Below the pieces are notes generated by a model. It had not been told where the DNA came from. It saw nothing but the letters and a program-made list of their open reading frames with translations, and made no database searches. A program made the position numbers and the translations under genes. Shown in pieces: positions 34,792-43,829 of a stretch of DNA of 64,000 bases; the first letter of the stretch is position 1; the number at the start of each line of letters is the position of its first letter. This stretch comes from Fabrea salina (lineage: Eukaryota > Ciliophora > Heterotrichea > Heterotrichida > Fabreidae): contig JALIHJ010000016.1 of the NCBI GenBank assembly GCA_022984795.1, forward strand, positions 186,001 through 250,000, written 5' to 3'.

Positions 34792-36873
34792 CTATTTCTT
34801 GGGACTTTGCTGTGCAATGCTGGTGATCATTTCTTTGAGTTTGCTCCAGTTCCTTCGGCTTTGTTGTGGGGAGTGCTCGGCTGGTTCTTCTTTTATAGGC
34901 TGCATAGGTTGTTGCTGGTCTATTGCAAGCATTTTTTGGTAAATGGTTTGGCTGAGTTGTGGCTTTATGCTTTTGCCAAGTCCGTCTACTTCAACTCTTA
35001 GTTGCATTCTTAGCACTTGGTACATTGAAACAATCACTTCTACACAAGTTTGCCGCACGTCTGAACTTGCGTGACTCAAACAAGGAACTACTAACTTATG
35101 GAAAACGTCTTGCCAGTTCCACTGATTGTGGTTAACTCCGTACTCTTGGATTATGTGGAGTAATATTTCGAAGCGACAAAGCAGCAAGCGCCAGGGCTGT
35201 TTGGCCACTGGACCTTCAGTAGTGATTTTCATAATGTAGTCTACTAAGGGACCTATTTTCACTTGGGGGTGTCTAAAGAGCTCTATCAAAGTATGCATGG
35301 ACACGTCGCGTGCCCTGGAGTTCAGTTCTGAAACTTTAGTGATCAGTATTGGTATAAAGGACTTCATGGCTTCGTTAATCATTTTAGGAGTGACTTTGTT
35401 GTCGCATATAGGAGGAGACATGGCTGTAATCATGACTTTGAGTCCAGTGAAGTAAATAGGCAGTACTTTGTCGCCACAAGCAATTACTGCTGCTTCCACA
35501 GCTGCTTTGAACAGTCCCCGGGTGTCGTTTTGGTACCTTCTAATTAACGGAGCTTCTAAGAACTCAAGGACAGCTCGGATGGCTGCTTCTCTGTGGCGCC
35601 AGTTTTCACTGTACAAACACGACCAGATCTTCACACCTAAAACAGCAAGTATTTTCCTAGCTTCTACTCTTTTAAGGGTGTCTACATCAGCGATATCTAG
35701 TTTGCCTCCAGCTTCGTTGAGCAGAGGCCTTAAGTAGGGTTCTAAGTCGTCGTCTCCTTCGTTTTTTTTGTAGGTGTCTTCTTCTTTTTTTTCAGGTGAT
35801 TTTTTTCTAGGTTTGGGAGGGGGTGCTTTGCGCTTGACTATTCTTTCTTCCATTTGGCGTTTTCTTTCGAGTTCTTCAAGGTACTTTCTTTGTTTTTCGT
35901 ACTCGTCTTCTCTTTGTTTCTTGAGCATGTCGGCTCGGAGTTGTTCTTCTTCCAGCAGTCTGTTTACCATAGCCATGTGCGCTTCTGAGACTTTTTCCAT
36001 AGTAACTAGTTTTTCGTACCTTTGGGTTTCGTAAAGTGCGTCGATTTCGTCTCTTTGCTTTTCAAGTAGAGTTATTTTGTTTTTAAGAGCAATTGCAGTG
36101 TCGTAGTCTTCTTTTGCAACTGTGATGCTTAGGTCTCGTTTTAGCTGCAGAAGCTGAGTTCCGATCTCTAGAAGTATCTTTATGTCGTTGGTAATGTGCT
36201 TCAGAGCTCCAAAGTCTTCTTTTTCGTAGGCTTGGTTCCTTCTAGAGTCTAGTTCTATTATGGTTTCTCTGGTGTCTTCGTCTATGGGGGCGTACCTGTA
36301 GGAGTTGTGGTCTTCTTTAGACCACATAAGTAGTTCTAAAGGCACTCCCATGCTCATTAAGATCTTGTCTACAGTGTCGTCTTTTGACTTGGAACTCCCT
36401 ACTTGGCTTAGTTTGGCGTTGTAAGAAATAGGCTTTCCCCAAACTCTCAAAACGCCTAGACTCACTTGTCCGTGGGGATTCTGGGGGTTCGGTTTGGGTT
36501 TTTTAGTAAAAACTAGTTTTAAGAAGTTGCCTATTCCGTAGATTGAAATTTGTTTGCTTTGTTGCGTTATGAACTCAGTCTTCCCTGCAAAGTGGTAGTT
36601 GGAGTCCACAAACGACCCGTACAACCCATCTCCAACGTAAACTTCTAATTCAGGAATCACTTTTTCAGGTTTAGAAGAAACAACTAAGTGGGAAAGTTGA
36701 GTTCTATGGTTTAGTTGGATCACTACTTCTACTGGAAACTCCGAGAACCTTCCTGACTCCCAAGAAGCAGGGCTGTACTTTTCGTTGCTTGAAAGGTTGC
36801 CTACTGAGGTCCCAGGTCCTTCACTGCTAGCAGCCACACCTACATAGTTAACCCAGGTGTTTTCTTCAGTCAT
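34792..36873 (-). CDS. CEP104: CEP104 homologue (ciliary tip TOG protein)
   Basis: 693 residues. N-terminal beta jelly roll (about 1-150: VGVAASSEGPGTSVGNL, GRFSEFPVEVVIQLNHRTQL), a conserved helix with MGVPLELLMWSKEDHNSYRYAPIDEDTRETI, coiled coil (about 210-345), and a TOG domain (about 370-610: LNEAGGKLDIADVDTLKRVEARKILAVLGVKIWSCLYSENWRHREAA). This is the CEP104/FLJ14013 order. The protein acts at growing ciliary and microtubule tips. The C-terminal zinc fingers of metazoan CEP104 are not visible; the protein ends in a polar tail. The start is supported by the jelly-roll homology beginning within ten residues of Met1, only 4 nt from the divergent ATG. Confidence 0.88.
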   Translation of the reverse strand: MTEENTWVNYVGVAASSEGPGTSVGNLSSNEKYSPASWESGRFSEFPVEVVIQLNHRTQLSHLVVSSKPEKVIPELEVYVGDGLYGSFVDSNYHFAGKTEFITQQSKQISIYGIGNFLKLVFTKKPKPNPQNPHGQVSLGVLRVWGKPISYNAKLSQVGSSKSKDDTVDKILMSMGVPLELLMWSKEDHNSYRYAPIDEDTRETIIELDSRRNQAYEKEDFGALKHITNDIKILLEIGTQLLQLKRDLSITVAKEDYDTAIALKNKITLLEKQRDEIDALYETQRYEKLVTMEKVSEAHMAMVNRLLEEEQLRADMLKKQREDEYEKQRKYLEELERKRQMEERIVKRKAPPPKPRKKSPEKKEEDTYKKNEGDDDLEPYLRPLLNEAGGKLDIADVDTLKRVEARKILAVLGVKIWSCLYSENWRHREAAIRAVLEFLEAPLIRRYQNDTRGLFKAAVEAAVIACGDKVLPIYFTGLKVMITAMSPPICDNKVTPKMINEAMKSFIPILITKVSELNSRARDVSMHTLIELFRHPQVKIGPLVDYIMKITTEGPVAKQPWRLLLCRFEILLHIIQEYGVNHNQWNWQDVFHKLVVPCLSHASSDVRQTCVEVIVSMYQVLRMQLRVEVDGLGKSIKPQLSQTIYQKMLAIDQQQPMQPIKEEPAEHSPQQSRRNWSKLKEMITSIAQQSPKK

Positions 36874-36877
36874 ATAA
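36874..36877. promoter_or_regulatory. 4-nt spacer between two divergent start codons
   Basis: Between CEP104 (ATG complement at 36871-36873) and Fes1/HSPBP1 (ATG at 36878) only ATAA is left. TATAAA spans 36873-36878, overlapping both start codons. At least one transcript must therefore begin inside the other gene's coding region. Confidence 0.6.
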
Positions 36878-37684
36878 ATGAATTGGGCAGGCTTGCTAAA
36901 CTGGTCACTATCTTACTGCGACGGACCTGGACAAAGTAGGTTTTCTGAGATGGACCAAGAAACTAAAAACTGGCTAAAAGAAGCCTTAGAAAGCATGTGT
37001 TTGGACGAAACCAAAATACTTAAAAAAGCCACAGAAGTGCTAGGCATGCACGAAGAGGGCAAAGAAGAAGAAAAGCTCATAAAAGAAGAAATTCTGAACC
37101 AACTCATAGACATGATAGAAAACCTAGAGACTGCTAGGAACCTAGTTAAGATGGGCGGAATGGGCAGTCTCATAAGGTGCATGGTAGGGTCTTCCTTTTA
37201 CCAAGTCAAGAAAATGGCTGCTACTGTGTTCCAAAGCGGAGTGCAAAACAACCCCTATGTTCAAAAAGCTGCTTACGAAGAAAACGCAATCGAGGCCCTT
37301 ACTGCAGCTATCAACCACACAGAAGACCTTAAGCTCAAAGAACTCTACGTAGGGTGTTTGAGTGGACTCTTAAGAGGAGAGTACTCAGAAGCCAGACAAA
37401 ACTTTGTATCTACAGACGGGCTAATCTTTATTGACTCCATTTTGTGTTCTCCTCCATCAAATAGGGCTTTGAAAAAGTGCTTGCTGATGCTGTCTGATTT
37501 CTTTTTCTGGGCCAAAACTGAACACAACATAATTTACAGGTCACAAAACGTAGGACTTATAGACAGTTTGCAAAGGCTTCTAGCGCACTCTGACCAAGAA
37601 GTCAAGGAATTAAGTCAAAGCGCAATTATTAACTATCAGGAAGCCATTACCCACATAGAAAATCTCCCAGCAGTCAAAGGCTAA
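36878..37684 (+). CDS. Fes1/HSPBP1-type Hsp70 nucleotide-exchange factor
   Basis: 268 residues. The N terminus GLLNWSLSYCDGP matches the Fes1 motif LLxWSIxxSDG, which supports the ATG at 36878 rather than the Met25 further on. The Armadillo-like helices follow: NLVKMGGMGSLIRCMVGSSFYQVKKMAATVFQSGVQNNPYVQKAAYEENAIEAL, close to the Fes1/HSPBP1 core. It promotes ADP release from cytosolic Hsp70. Length is near that of yeast Fes1 (about 290). All recognisable repeats are present. Confidence 0.9.
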   Translation: MNWAGLLNWSLSYCDGPGQSRFSEMDQETKNWLKEALESMCLDETKILKKATEVLGMHEEGKEEEKLIKEEILNQLIDMIENLETARNLVKMGGMGSLIRCMVGSSFYQVKKMAATVFQSGVQNNPYVQKAAYEENAIEALTAAINHTEDLKLKELYVGCLSGLLRGEYSEARQNFVSTDGLIFIDSILCSPPSNRALKKCLLMLSDFFFWAKTEHNIIYRSQNVGLIDSLQRLLAHSDQEVKELSQSAIINYQEAITHIENLPAVKG

Positions 37685-37695
37685 TCTATAATTAA

Positions 37696-39117
37696 ATGGA
37701 AAAATCAGTTCATGGGAGAAAACAATACTCGCTGAAAAACAACGACTCTATATCTCTGAGTGATCCTCTGTTCATCGATCACACAGACCCCAACACCAAA
37801 AACTACCTGCCTTCAAAAGCTTTCATAGTTAGGTGCCAAATACTACTGGAACCCTACCAAGTCATTGCAATTTATAGAAGCCACATAGAAGAGCACATTC
37901 TAAGAAGAGTAGACCTTGCGTTTTTGCAACTAATAGCTTGCTGGAACACCAAATACCACTTTGAAATAGTCCAAGCAAGGGCACAAGCACGTTCGCCCAA
38001 GAAAATAATTATGCAGGACAGGAAAAAAGGACAAATAATACTAAAAAGAAACGCATGCCACAGTAGCACTTCCCCTTGTGTGATTGCTTACGAAAAAACC
38101 AGCTACGTTGCTTACTCAAAGCAAAAAGCAGAAAGGCCTCAAGGCTTTGTTTACTTAGAAGGCACTGACTTGTACAGGTACCAGAACTCCACCATCAACC
38201 TTCCAGAGTGCGTGAACTTAGTAGATACAAGCATTGAAGGCACTATTAAAAACCAAAAGCTAAAAAAGGTACTTGCGGAGTTACTTAACCAAACAGCAGC
38301 AGGAGAAACATTGCCCCACAAAGCCCTTAACTTTTTTGTGCAGTACATGTTAAACATCATTGAAGTCAACCAAGACAAACTGCAAAAAACCAAAGAAGAA
38401 CTCAACAAAAACTGCATGAACTTAGTTTTGGAAATGTACAAAGCTGCAGTTACTCAGTTCTTACGCAGTCCTGAAGAAAAATACTTAAATTTGGTCTTAA
38501 ACACCTTTAAAAACTCATGCAGCAAAAAAGTCTCAGAAGTTTTAAAGACCATCAGGTATAGTTCTATCCAAACTAACCTTTCTGTTCAATTTGAAATTAC
38601 CCAAATGCTAAACTCCTTTTTGGCTGAACTCAAACAAGGAATCCACGGAACAGAAGAAGGAGTATACCTAAAGCAAGCTTTAAGAGCAGCTGTACTGGCT
38701 AACGAAGCAATCAGCCAAAAAGAGAAAAACCGACTCCAAAAGTTCTTAAGTTTTTCAGTGGAAGCTTTTGAAAACTTTATTGAGCAAAAACACCGTTTCA
38801 GAGAGCAGTTCCAAGAGCTTTCAAAGACTCCTTCTGTGCAAAACTTAGTTTTCAGTATTTTACAAGTTATGAAAAAAGCAAGAACAGAAGAAGTTCTTTT
38901 GAGAGGCTCAATCACCCACACAATCAGAAAAGCCAGCAAAATGACTAAGGCAAAGCTCCTGAAAGAGCTCAATAAAGACTTTCCTAAACTTACTCTGAAC
39001 CACTTAAGATCTTTTGAGTCTGGAGAACTACTTGTCCCCAACCCTGTAGTTTACAGCTTATGTAGTATATTTGGAATTGACTCAGTGTATTACATAACTG
39101 AAAACTTTTTCTCTTAA
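37696..39117 (+). CDS. Hypothetical protein, no recognised domain
   Basis: 473 residues, intact, from the ATG at 37696 to TAA 39115-39117. I do not recognise a family. The N-terminal third (about 30-175) looks globular with alternating beta strands: FIVRCQILLEPYQVIAIYR, HFEIVQARAQARSPKK, CVIAYEKTSYVAYSKQKAERPQGFVYLEG. The middle (190-420) is helical. The last 60 residues are helical and basic (THTIRKASKMTKAKLLKELNKDF), then hydrophobic. It lies 11 nt after the Fes1 gene and 11 nt from the convergent POC1 stop. Base and codon use match neighbours. Confidence 0.6.
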   Translation: MEKSVHGRKQYSLKNNDSISLSDPLFIDHTDPNTKNYLPSKAFIVRCQILLEPYQVIAIYRSHIEEHILRRVDLAFLQLIACWNTKYHFEIVQARAQARSPKKIIMQDRKKGQIILKRNACHSSTSPCVIAYEKTSYVAYSKQKAERPQGFVYLEGTDLYRYQNSTINLPECVNLVDTSIEGTIKNQKLKKVLAELLNQTAAGETLPHKALNFFVQYMLNIIEVNQDKLQKTKEELNKNCMNLVLEMYKAAVTQFLRSPEEKYLNLVLNTFKNSCSKKVSEVLKTIRYSSIQTNLSVQFEITQMLNSFLAELKQGIHGTEEGVYLKQALRAAVLANEAISQKEKNRLQKFLSFSVEAFENFIEQKHRFREQFQELSKTPSVQNLVFSILQVMKKARTEEVLLRGSITHTIRKASKMTKAKLLKELNKDFPKLTLNHLRSFESGELLVPNPVVYSLCSIFGIDSVYYITENFFS

Positions 39118-39128
39118 TAAGAATTAGT

Positions 39129-40412
39129 TTATTCTTCAGTTGGTTTCGACTTTCCACTGATGTTAGCAGACAAAAACATGATGTGGTCTTCGAACTTAGT
39201 CACTCTTTGCTCGAGCAAAACCAACGTTTTGGTGATTATGTCCATCTGGTTCACTATCTTGTCTACTGTTTCTTTGACTTCTTGTGGAAGTCCTTCTGTT
39301 TTTACATTGTCTACTTCTTGCAGGGTGCTTTCTTGGGACTTCTCAACAAGCTTTTTAGGCTTTTCAGGTTTCTCAGACTGTTTGTAAGCAGTGCGGGGTC
39401 TGGAAACTGAAGCACTGACCTCAGGCGACTTTTTAGCAGTGGAGGGTCTTGCAAGTTCTATGTCAGGTTCTTCGTTAAGTTCTATATTGGACTTCCAAAC
39501 CATGACTAAGTTGTCTGCTCCTCCCGACACAAAGTACTCCCCAGTGTCTGAAAACTTAGCTGCAGTAGCTGCTCTTTCGTGGCCGTAGAGTGAGTACAAG
39601 ATATGTCCCTGTCTTAAGTCCCAAATTTTCAAGGTGGCGTCTGCAGACGCAGAAAGCATGTACATTCCACTTGGGTGAAAAGAAATCTGTCTAACAGCGT
39701 CTGCGTGTGCGTCGTAGTGCTGCAAAAGTCTCCTAGACCTTACGTCCCAAATCTTGATTTTCCTGTCTGCACTTCCTGCAGCTACACAAGTTCCGTCAGG
39801 GTGGAACTGCACTGAGTGAACTACTGAAGTGTGGTCTGGAAAACTGTGAAGGCACTCCTTTGAATTCACGTCCCACAAACGCACAGTTTTGTCGTCGCTT
39901 CCTGAAACCACCATCCTGGCGTCAGGACTGAACCTAGCTCCGCGAACCCAATTAGCGTGGCCTAAAAGGGAGTACTGGAACTTGCGGTCAGCTACACTCC
40001 AAACTTTAATGGACTTGTCGTCTGAGCAAGTGAGTAACAGTTCTCCGTCACAGGAAAAACACACACTTCGAACTGCCGCATTGTGGGCGCGTAAAACTAC
40101 AGACTTCGACTGAACTGAGTTTTGCCAAAGACGCACAGTCTGGTCTTTGGAAGCTGAAGCTATTAAGTCTCCGTTTGGCGAGTAACAGGCGTCAGTGACT
40201 GCAGACTTGTGGCCAGTGAATTTAAATGGGCGCTTGTCAGGTTTGAAATGCCAAACTTGCAGTGTAGAGTCTTCTGAACAGGACAAAACTTGCTTGAGGT
40301 TGGGGTTAAGGTCCACTGCAGTAATGGCTCCTCTATGTCCTTGGAATGTTCTTCTGAGTTGTGGGTCATTAACTCCTACTTTTAGGCGCTCGGTCTATGT
40401 AAAAGCTACCAT
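39129..40412 (-). CDS. POC1: POC1 centriolar WD40 protein, first exon is the ATG only
   Basis: Exons complement(40410-40412) and complement(39129-40394), giving 422 residues. The unspliced frame from 40412 meets TAG after five codons, but that TAG ends a 15-nt GT-AG intron directly after the ATG. After splicing the start reads MTERLKVGVNDPQLRRTFQGHRGAITAVDLNP, which supplies the POC1 first blade missing from the shorter open frame. Seven WD40 blades follow (GHKSAVTDACYSPNGDLIASASKDQTVRLW, GHANWVRGARFSPDARMVVSGSDDKTVRLWD, and others), then a disordered linker and the C-terminal POC1 coiled coil (EVKETVDKIVNQMDIITKTLVLLEQRVTKFE). POC1 stabilises the centriole/basal-body triplet wall. Length and order match the family. 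Confidence 0.92.
40395..40409 (-). other. 15-nt intron directly after the POC1 start codon
   Basis: On the minus strand: GTAGCTTTTACATAG, phase 0, A at position 10. Retained, it would give a five-codon frame (MVAFT stop). Confidence 0.85.
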
Positions 40413-40494
40413 TTTAAGTTTCTTTATTTGGAATAAACGAATCCAAAATGCCCTGATTCCAAGTAACCATTTCACTGGGCACTCTAGAATAATA
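40413..40494. other. Divergent 82-nt spacer with possible pseudoknot
   Basis: Spacer between POC1 (minus) and the gene at 40495 (plus). TTGGAAT (40428-40434) can pair with ATTCCAA (40456-40462), and TGCCC (40449-40453) with GGGCA (40477-40481). These two pairings interleave as in an H-type pseudoknot. A minor ATG (ATG CCC TGA) lies at 40448. Nothing else recognised. Confidence 0.4.
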
Positions 40495-41334
40495 ATGGAT
40501 TTTTTGAACGAACTACTGACCTCGCCGAGGTTTGACAAAGAAATACTCCAGCTAAAGCAGTCAGTCCAGGACCCCTGTTCTTACGGAGTGATAGTAGATA
40601 TTTCAGAATCCCAAGAACAAATGGATTGCTGGAAGACGTTAAAAATCACATTTGTCAACGAAGAAAACATTTACCACAACGAAGAGCTGTTGTTTGACAC
40701 TTCGCAGAACAATTTAAGCGACTCTGCAGACGAAGTGCTAAACAGTGTAGAATCTTACTTGAAGCACCTAGACAAAAGCACCCTTACAAGTTTTTTGTGG
40801 GACATGTGTATACACGAAGAAGCCAAAAGATACTTCAGGTCTTGCTACACCAAGTTTTCGAATTTAGTTTTTCCTTTCAAAAGTTTTACTAAACACAAAC
40901 TCAGGAAACTAAAGAGAAGTTATATTGAAATAGAACCAGAAACTGTTTCTGATGAACTAATGCGAAGTATCAAGTCTTATGAGCATTTCAGTTACGGAAA
41001 CAGAGTTTCAGATGCATTTAGTCTCATTTTCATGCAAAAGAACTTAATTGCTCTGGAAACTATTGAAACTACCAACGATAGCAAAATAAATTACATGAAC
41101 AGTGTAATCACCCGCAAATCTATAGACAAGTCATCCTTTGTCGAAAGCCCTGAGCCCAAAACCCCATTGAGTAGGTTTGACAAAAACCTTGCCAGAAAAA
41201 ACATCCAGAAAAGGCTAGAAGAAATCATGCTCCAGCAAATGGAAGACCAAAAGGAACCTCAGTACACTGAAGAGCCTCAAGAGCAACCAAGTAAAAAATC
41301 TTCAAGAGAAAACTGTGAATGCAAGTTATTATAA
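40495..41334 (+). CDS. Hypothetical protein with C-terminal prenylation motif
   Basis: 279 residues. Start taken at ATG 40495 (MDFLNELLTSPRFDKEI), because the longer open frame upstream lies inside the POC1 gene on the other strand. No domain is recognised; it is mostly helical with acidic and basic patches. The last four residues are CKLL, a CaaX box whose final Leu would favour geranylgeranylation, with another Cys two residues before (NCECKLL). A polybasic/Gln-rich stretch precedes it (QPSKKSSRENC). This suggests membrane attachment; that is an inference from the motif. The gene lies 7 nt before etfA on the same strand. Confidence 0.6.
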   Translation: MDFLNELLTSPRFDKEILQLKQSVQDPCSYGVIVDISESQEQMDCWKTLKITFVNEENIYHNEELLFDTSQNNLSDSADEVLNSVESYLKHLDKSTLTSFLWDMCIHEEAKRYFRSCYTKFSNLVFPFKSFTKHKLRKLKRSYIEIEPETVSDELMRSIKSYEHFSYGNRVSDAFSLIFMQKNLIALETIETTNDSKINYMNSVITRKSIDKSSFVESPEPKTPLSRFDKNLARKNIQKRLEEIMLQQMEDQKEPQYTEEPQEQPSKKSSRENCECKLL

Positions 41335-41341
41335 TATAAAA

Positions 41342-42310
41342 ATGAGATCAGTAATGCGAAAGGCCTTTTCTTCTTTAGTCCTCGCAGAGCATAACAACGC
41401 CAAGTTAGCTCCTGGAGTCTACAACGCAGTCAACGCAGCAAGTTTCTTCGAAGAGGAAACTACCTTGCTTGTGGCTGGAAAAGACTGCAGCAGTGTGGCT
41501 GATGAAGCCTCTAAAATAAAAAGTGTCTCAAAGGTACTGCTTTGGGATAGGGACGAACTAAAGCACCACACTGCTGACTCAGTAGCAGACGCAATTGCTG
41601 CCATTCAGAAACAAAACAACTACAAACGCATTCTAGCAGCCTCTTCTAATTTTTCAAGGGACGTCATTCCTCGACTGGGAGGAATACTTAACGTGCAGCC
41701 CATTTCAGAAATCACCAAAATCATGAACGAAGAGTGCTTCAAACGCCCAGGTTACGCTGGAAATGCAATATTCACTATTGGGGCTCACCAAGAACTTAAG
41801 TTACTGACTATCCGGGCAACAGCTTTTGACCAGAACGAGGTGGTGGACGAAGCAGCCCCAGTTGAAAAGGTTTCACTGGAAACTAATCTGTCGCAAAAAA
41901 TCAAGTTCATCAAAGAAGAGGTTCAAAAGTCCGAAAGACCTGACTTAGGAACAGCCAAAATAGTGGTAACTGGAGGAAGGGGACTTAAAGGACCTGAAAA
42001 CTTCCACATTGCTGAAGACCTAGCAGAGGTCCTCGGAGGCGCTGTAGGTGCTACTCGAGCTGCAGTTGACGCTCACTACTGCCCCAACGACTTGCAAGTT
42101 GGCCAGACTGGCAAAATAGTTGCTCCTGACCTATACATAGCTTTAGGAGTGTCAGGGGCAATTCAGCACTTAGCTGGAATGAAGGATTCCAAAGTAATAG
42201 TGGCCATTAACACTGACGGCGAAGCTCCTATTTTTGAAGTGGCAGACTACGGACTAGTGGGTGATGTTTTTAAAGTAGTTCCTGAAATGATCGAGAAACT
42301 TAAGAAGTAA
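41342..42310 (+). CDS. etfA: Electron transfer flavoprotein alpha subunit
   Basis: 322 residues from the ATG at 41342; an in-frame upstream Met at 41315 is inside the preceding gene and adds nothing conserved. The start MRSVMRKAFSSLVLAEH is a typical mitochondrial presequence. The N domain has ETF-alpha landmarks (LLVAGKDCSSVADEASKI, KYKRILAASSNFSRDVIPRLGGIL), and the FAD domain carries VVTGGRGLKGPENFHIAEDLAEVLGGAVGATRAAVDA, VGQTGKIVAPDLYIALGVSGAIQHLAGMKDSKVIVAIN and EAPIFEVADYGLVGD. It carries electrons from matrix acyl-CoA dehydrogenases to ETF-QO. Complete, all conserved blocks visible. A TATAAT sequence lies at 41330-41335. Confidence 0.96.
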   Translation: MRSVMRKAFSSLVLAEHNNAKLAPGVYNAVNAASFFEEETTLLVAGKDCSSVADEASKIKSVSKVLLWDRDELKHHTADSVADAIAAIQKQNNYKRILAASSNFSRDVIPRLGGILNVQPISEITKIMNEECFKRPGYAGNAIFTIGAHQELKLLTIRATAFDQNEVVDEAAPVEKVSLETNLSQKIKFIKEEVQKSERPDLGTAKIVVTGGRGLKGPENFHIAEDLAEVLGGAVGATRAAVDAHYCPNDLQVGQTGKIVAPDLYIALGVSGAIQHLAGMKDSKVIVAINTDGEAPIFEVADYGLVGDVFKVVPEMIEKLKK

Positions 42311-42349
42311 CCTAACTTCTTATAACCTATTCCTTTTAATATTAAATAA

Positions 42350-43828
42350 ATGGATTTAAAAAGCTACTTATCTGATAAACTTTCTTCACTCAAACAAAAA
42401 GACATTGACTTAGCAAAAGCAGCCATAAACTTAGGTTCCAAAGAAATCCAGTCTAAAATCCGGAAAAAAATTCTAACGCAAAAAGCTACAGTAAAACAAG
42501 AATCAAAAACTCGCGATAACTCAGTGAAAAAACAATTCCGCACAAAGTTCAAGAGTTTAGAAGGGTCTATGAAAACCAAAGACTCTTCAGACTCCAAACG
42601 ACAACACTCAGTTAGGTCAATCATCAACGAAGAAGAAAGAATTAAATTTTTGAAAAAAATGAAACAGGAAAAGAAAAGGTTCCAAGAACTAAGACTCTGC
42701 AACATCGAAAACGTTAAAAACAAGTTAATGAAACAACTCGAACAAGAAGAAAACCACAAAAAAGAAAAACAACTAAAAGAATCCGAAAGAGTCCAAAAAA
42801 ACATACTCAACATGCAGCAAAAACTCGAACAAAGAAAACACGAAAGACAAAAACTCAAAGAAGTCACACAAGGAGCCTGGAAAAAAGTAAAGAACTCCAA
42901 ACCTTTGTTCCAAAAACTCGAAGAAAAGTTCTACAGCCACCACGTGATTCCTGAACTCGAAAAAAAGAAACAAGAACTCGCTAAGAAAAGAGAATACCTA
43001 GCCCCCATGGACATGAAAAAGATTTCCGAACACGAAAGCACCTACTTCCAAGTCCTTTCGGAACAAGACACTCGCCGCCAAACCAAAATGAAAATGTCAA
43101 GACTTGAACAAAAAACCCACGAAGCAGGACTTAAGTTCTACCGACCTAGAGTAGCTGACATCATAGAAGAAGAAGACCAAGAAGAAAAGACTCAAAAAGA
43201 ACAAAAAGCAAAGTCTAAACAGGAACTGCCTGTAAAAGGAAGAATTTACGGAGAAATGGTCAGACAAGTTTTCAAACCCCAACTAGACCAAACCAAAGCT
43301 GAGTTCATCTCTGAAAACAAGAAAAAGATCAGAAACACCAGAGTCCTAACTGAAAGCGACACTGAAAAAAGCTTAAGGGAAAGCCATGCTAGGTACTCTG
43401 AAATCAAGACTTTTGAAAGGAACTACTACTCTCCTGGGCGAATCAACGAGTCACTCAACTTAAAGAAAAGGAAAGTTGCTCAGTCGCACGAATTCAAAAG
43501 GAAAGAGTCAAGTTCAACTGTGAACAAAGGCTACGACTACTTAGCTGAAAGAAGAAAAGCAAGAGAAGCTTATAAGTACACTGAAAAAGAGTTTAAACCA
43601 ATCAAAGTCAACTGGAAAAACGCTTTGGACTACGAAAATAAGTCATTTGACTTACAAAAACTATACAAGTCCTCAGAAAAGCTTGAGAAACAGGCTAAGT
43701 CTTATGAAACTATTTCGTCTAATTTAGCCCACAACCACAAAAACAACCTTAAAGCAATTGAAGCTGCAGGTAACATGTATGTGGAGTCAATCCAAGCTAA
43801 ACTTGAAATGTTAAAGTCTATAGTGTAA
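42350..43828 (+). CDS. Hypothetical Lys/Glu/Gln-rich coiled-coil protein
   Basis: 492 residues. Strong heptad-type coiled coil at about 90-225 (EERIKFLKKMKQEKKRFQEL, QEENHKKEKQLKESERVQK). The C-terminal half is basic with recurring aromatic-tagged segments (YAEMVRQVFKPQL-like, FKPIKVNWKNAL), the kind seen in ciliate axonemal or basal-body proteins. It ends with a helical segment (AIEAAGNMYVESIQAKLEMLKS). I recognise no named family. The frame is intact. It lies 1 nt from the stop of the convergent metaxin-like gene. Confidence 0.62.
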   Translation: MDLKSYLSDKLSSLKQKDIDLAKAAINLGSKEIQSKIRKKILTQKATVKQESKTRDNSVKKQFRTKFKSLEGSMKTKDSSDSKRQHSVRSIINEEERIKFLKKMKQEKKRFQELRLCNIENVKNKLMKQLEQEENHKKEKQLKESERVQKNILNMQQKLEQRKHERQKLKEVTQGAWKKVKNSKPLFQKLEEKFYSHHVIPELEKKKQELAKKREYLAPMDMKKISEHESTYFQVLSEQDTRRQTKMKMSRLEQKTHEAGLKFYRPRVADIIEEEDQEEKTQKEQKAKSKQELPVKGRIYGEMVRQVFKPQLDQTKAEFISENKKKIRNTRVLTESDTEKSLRESHARYSEIKTFERNYYSPGRINESLNLKKRKVAQSHEFKRKESSSTVNKGYDYLAERRKAREAYKYTEKEFKPIKVNWKNALDYENKSFDLQKLYKSSEKLEKQAKSYETISSNLAHNHKNNLKAIEAAGNMYVESIQAKLEMLKSIV

Positions 43829-43829
43829 G

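Noticed and set aside
40195-40494. Upstream 100-codon extension of the hypothetical protein at 40495
   Set aside because: The stretch is antisense to POC1 coding sequence and its intron. It has no protein character of its own.
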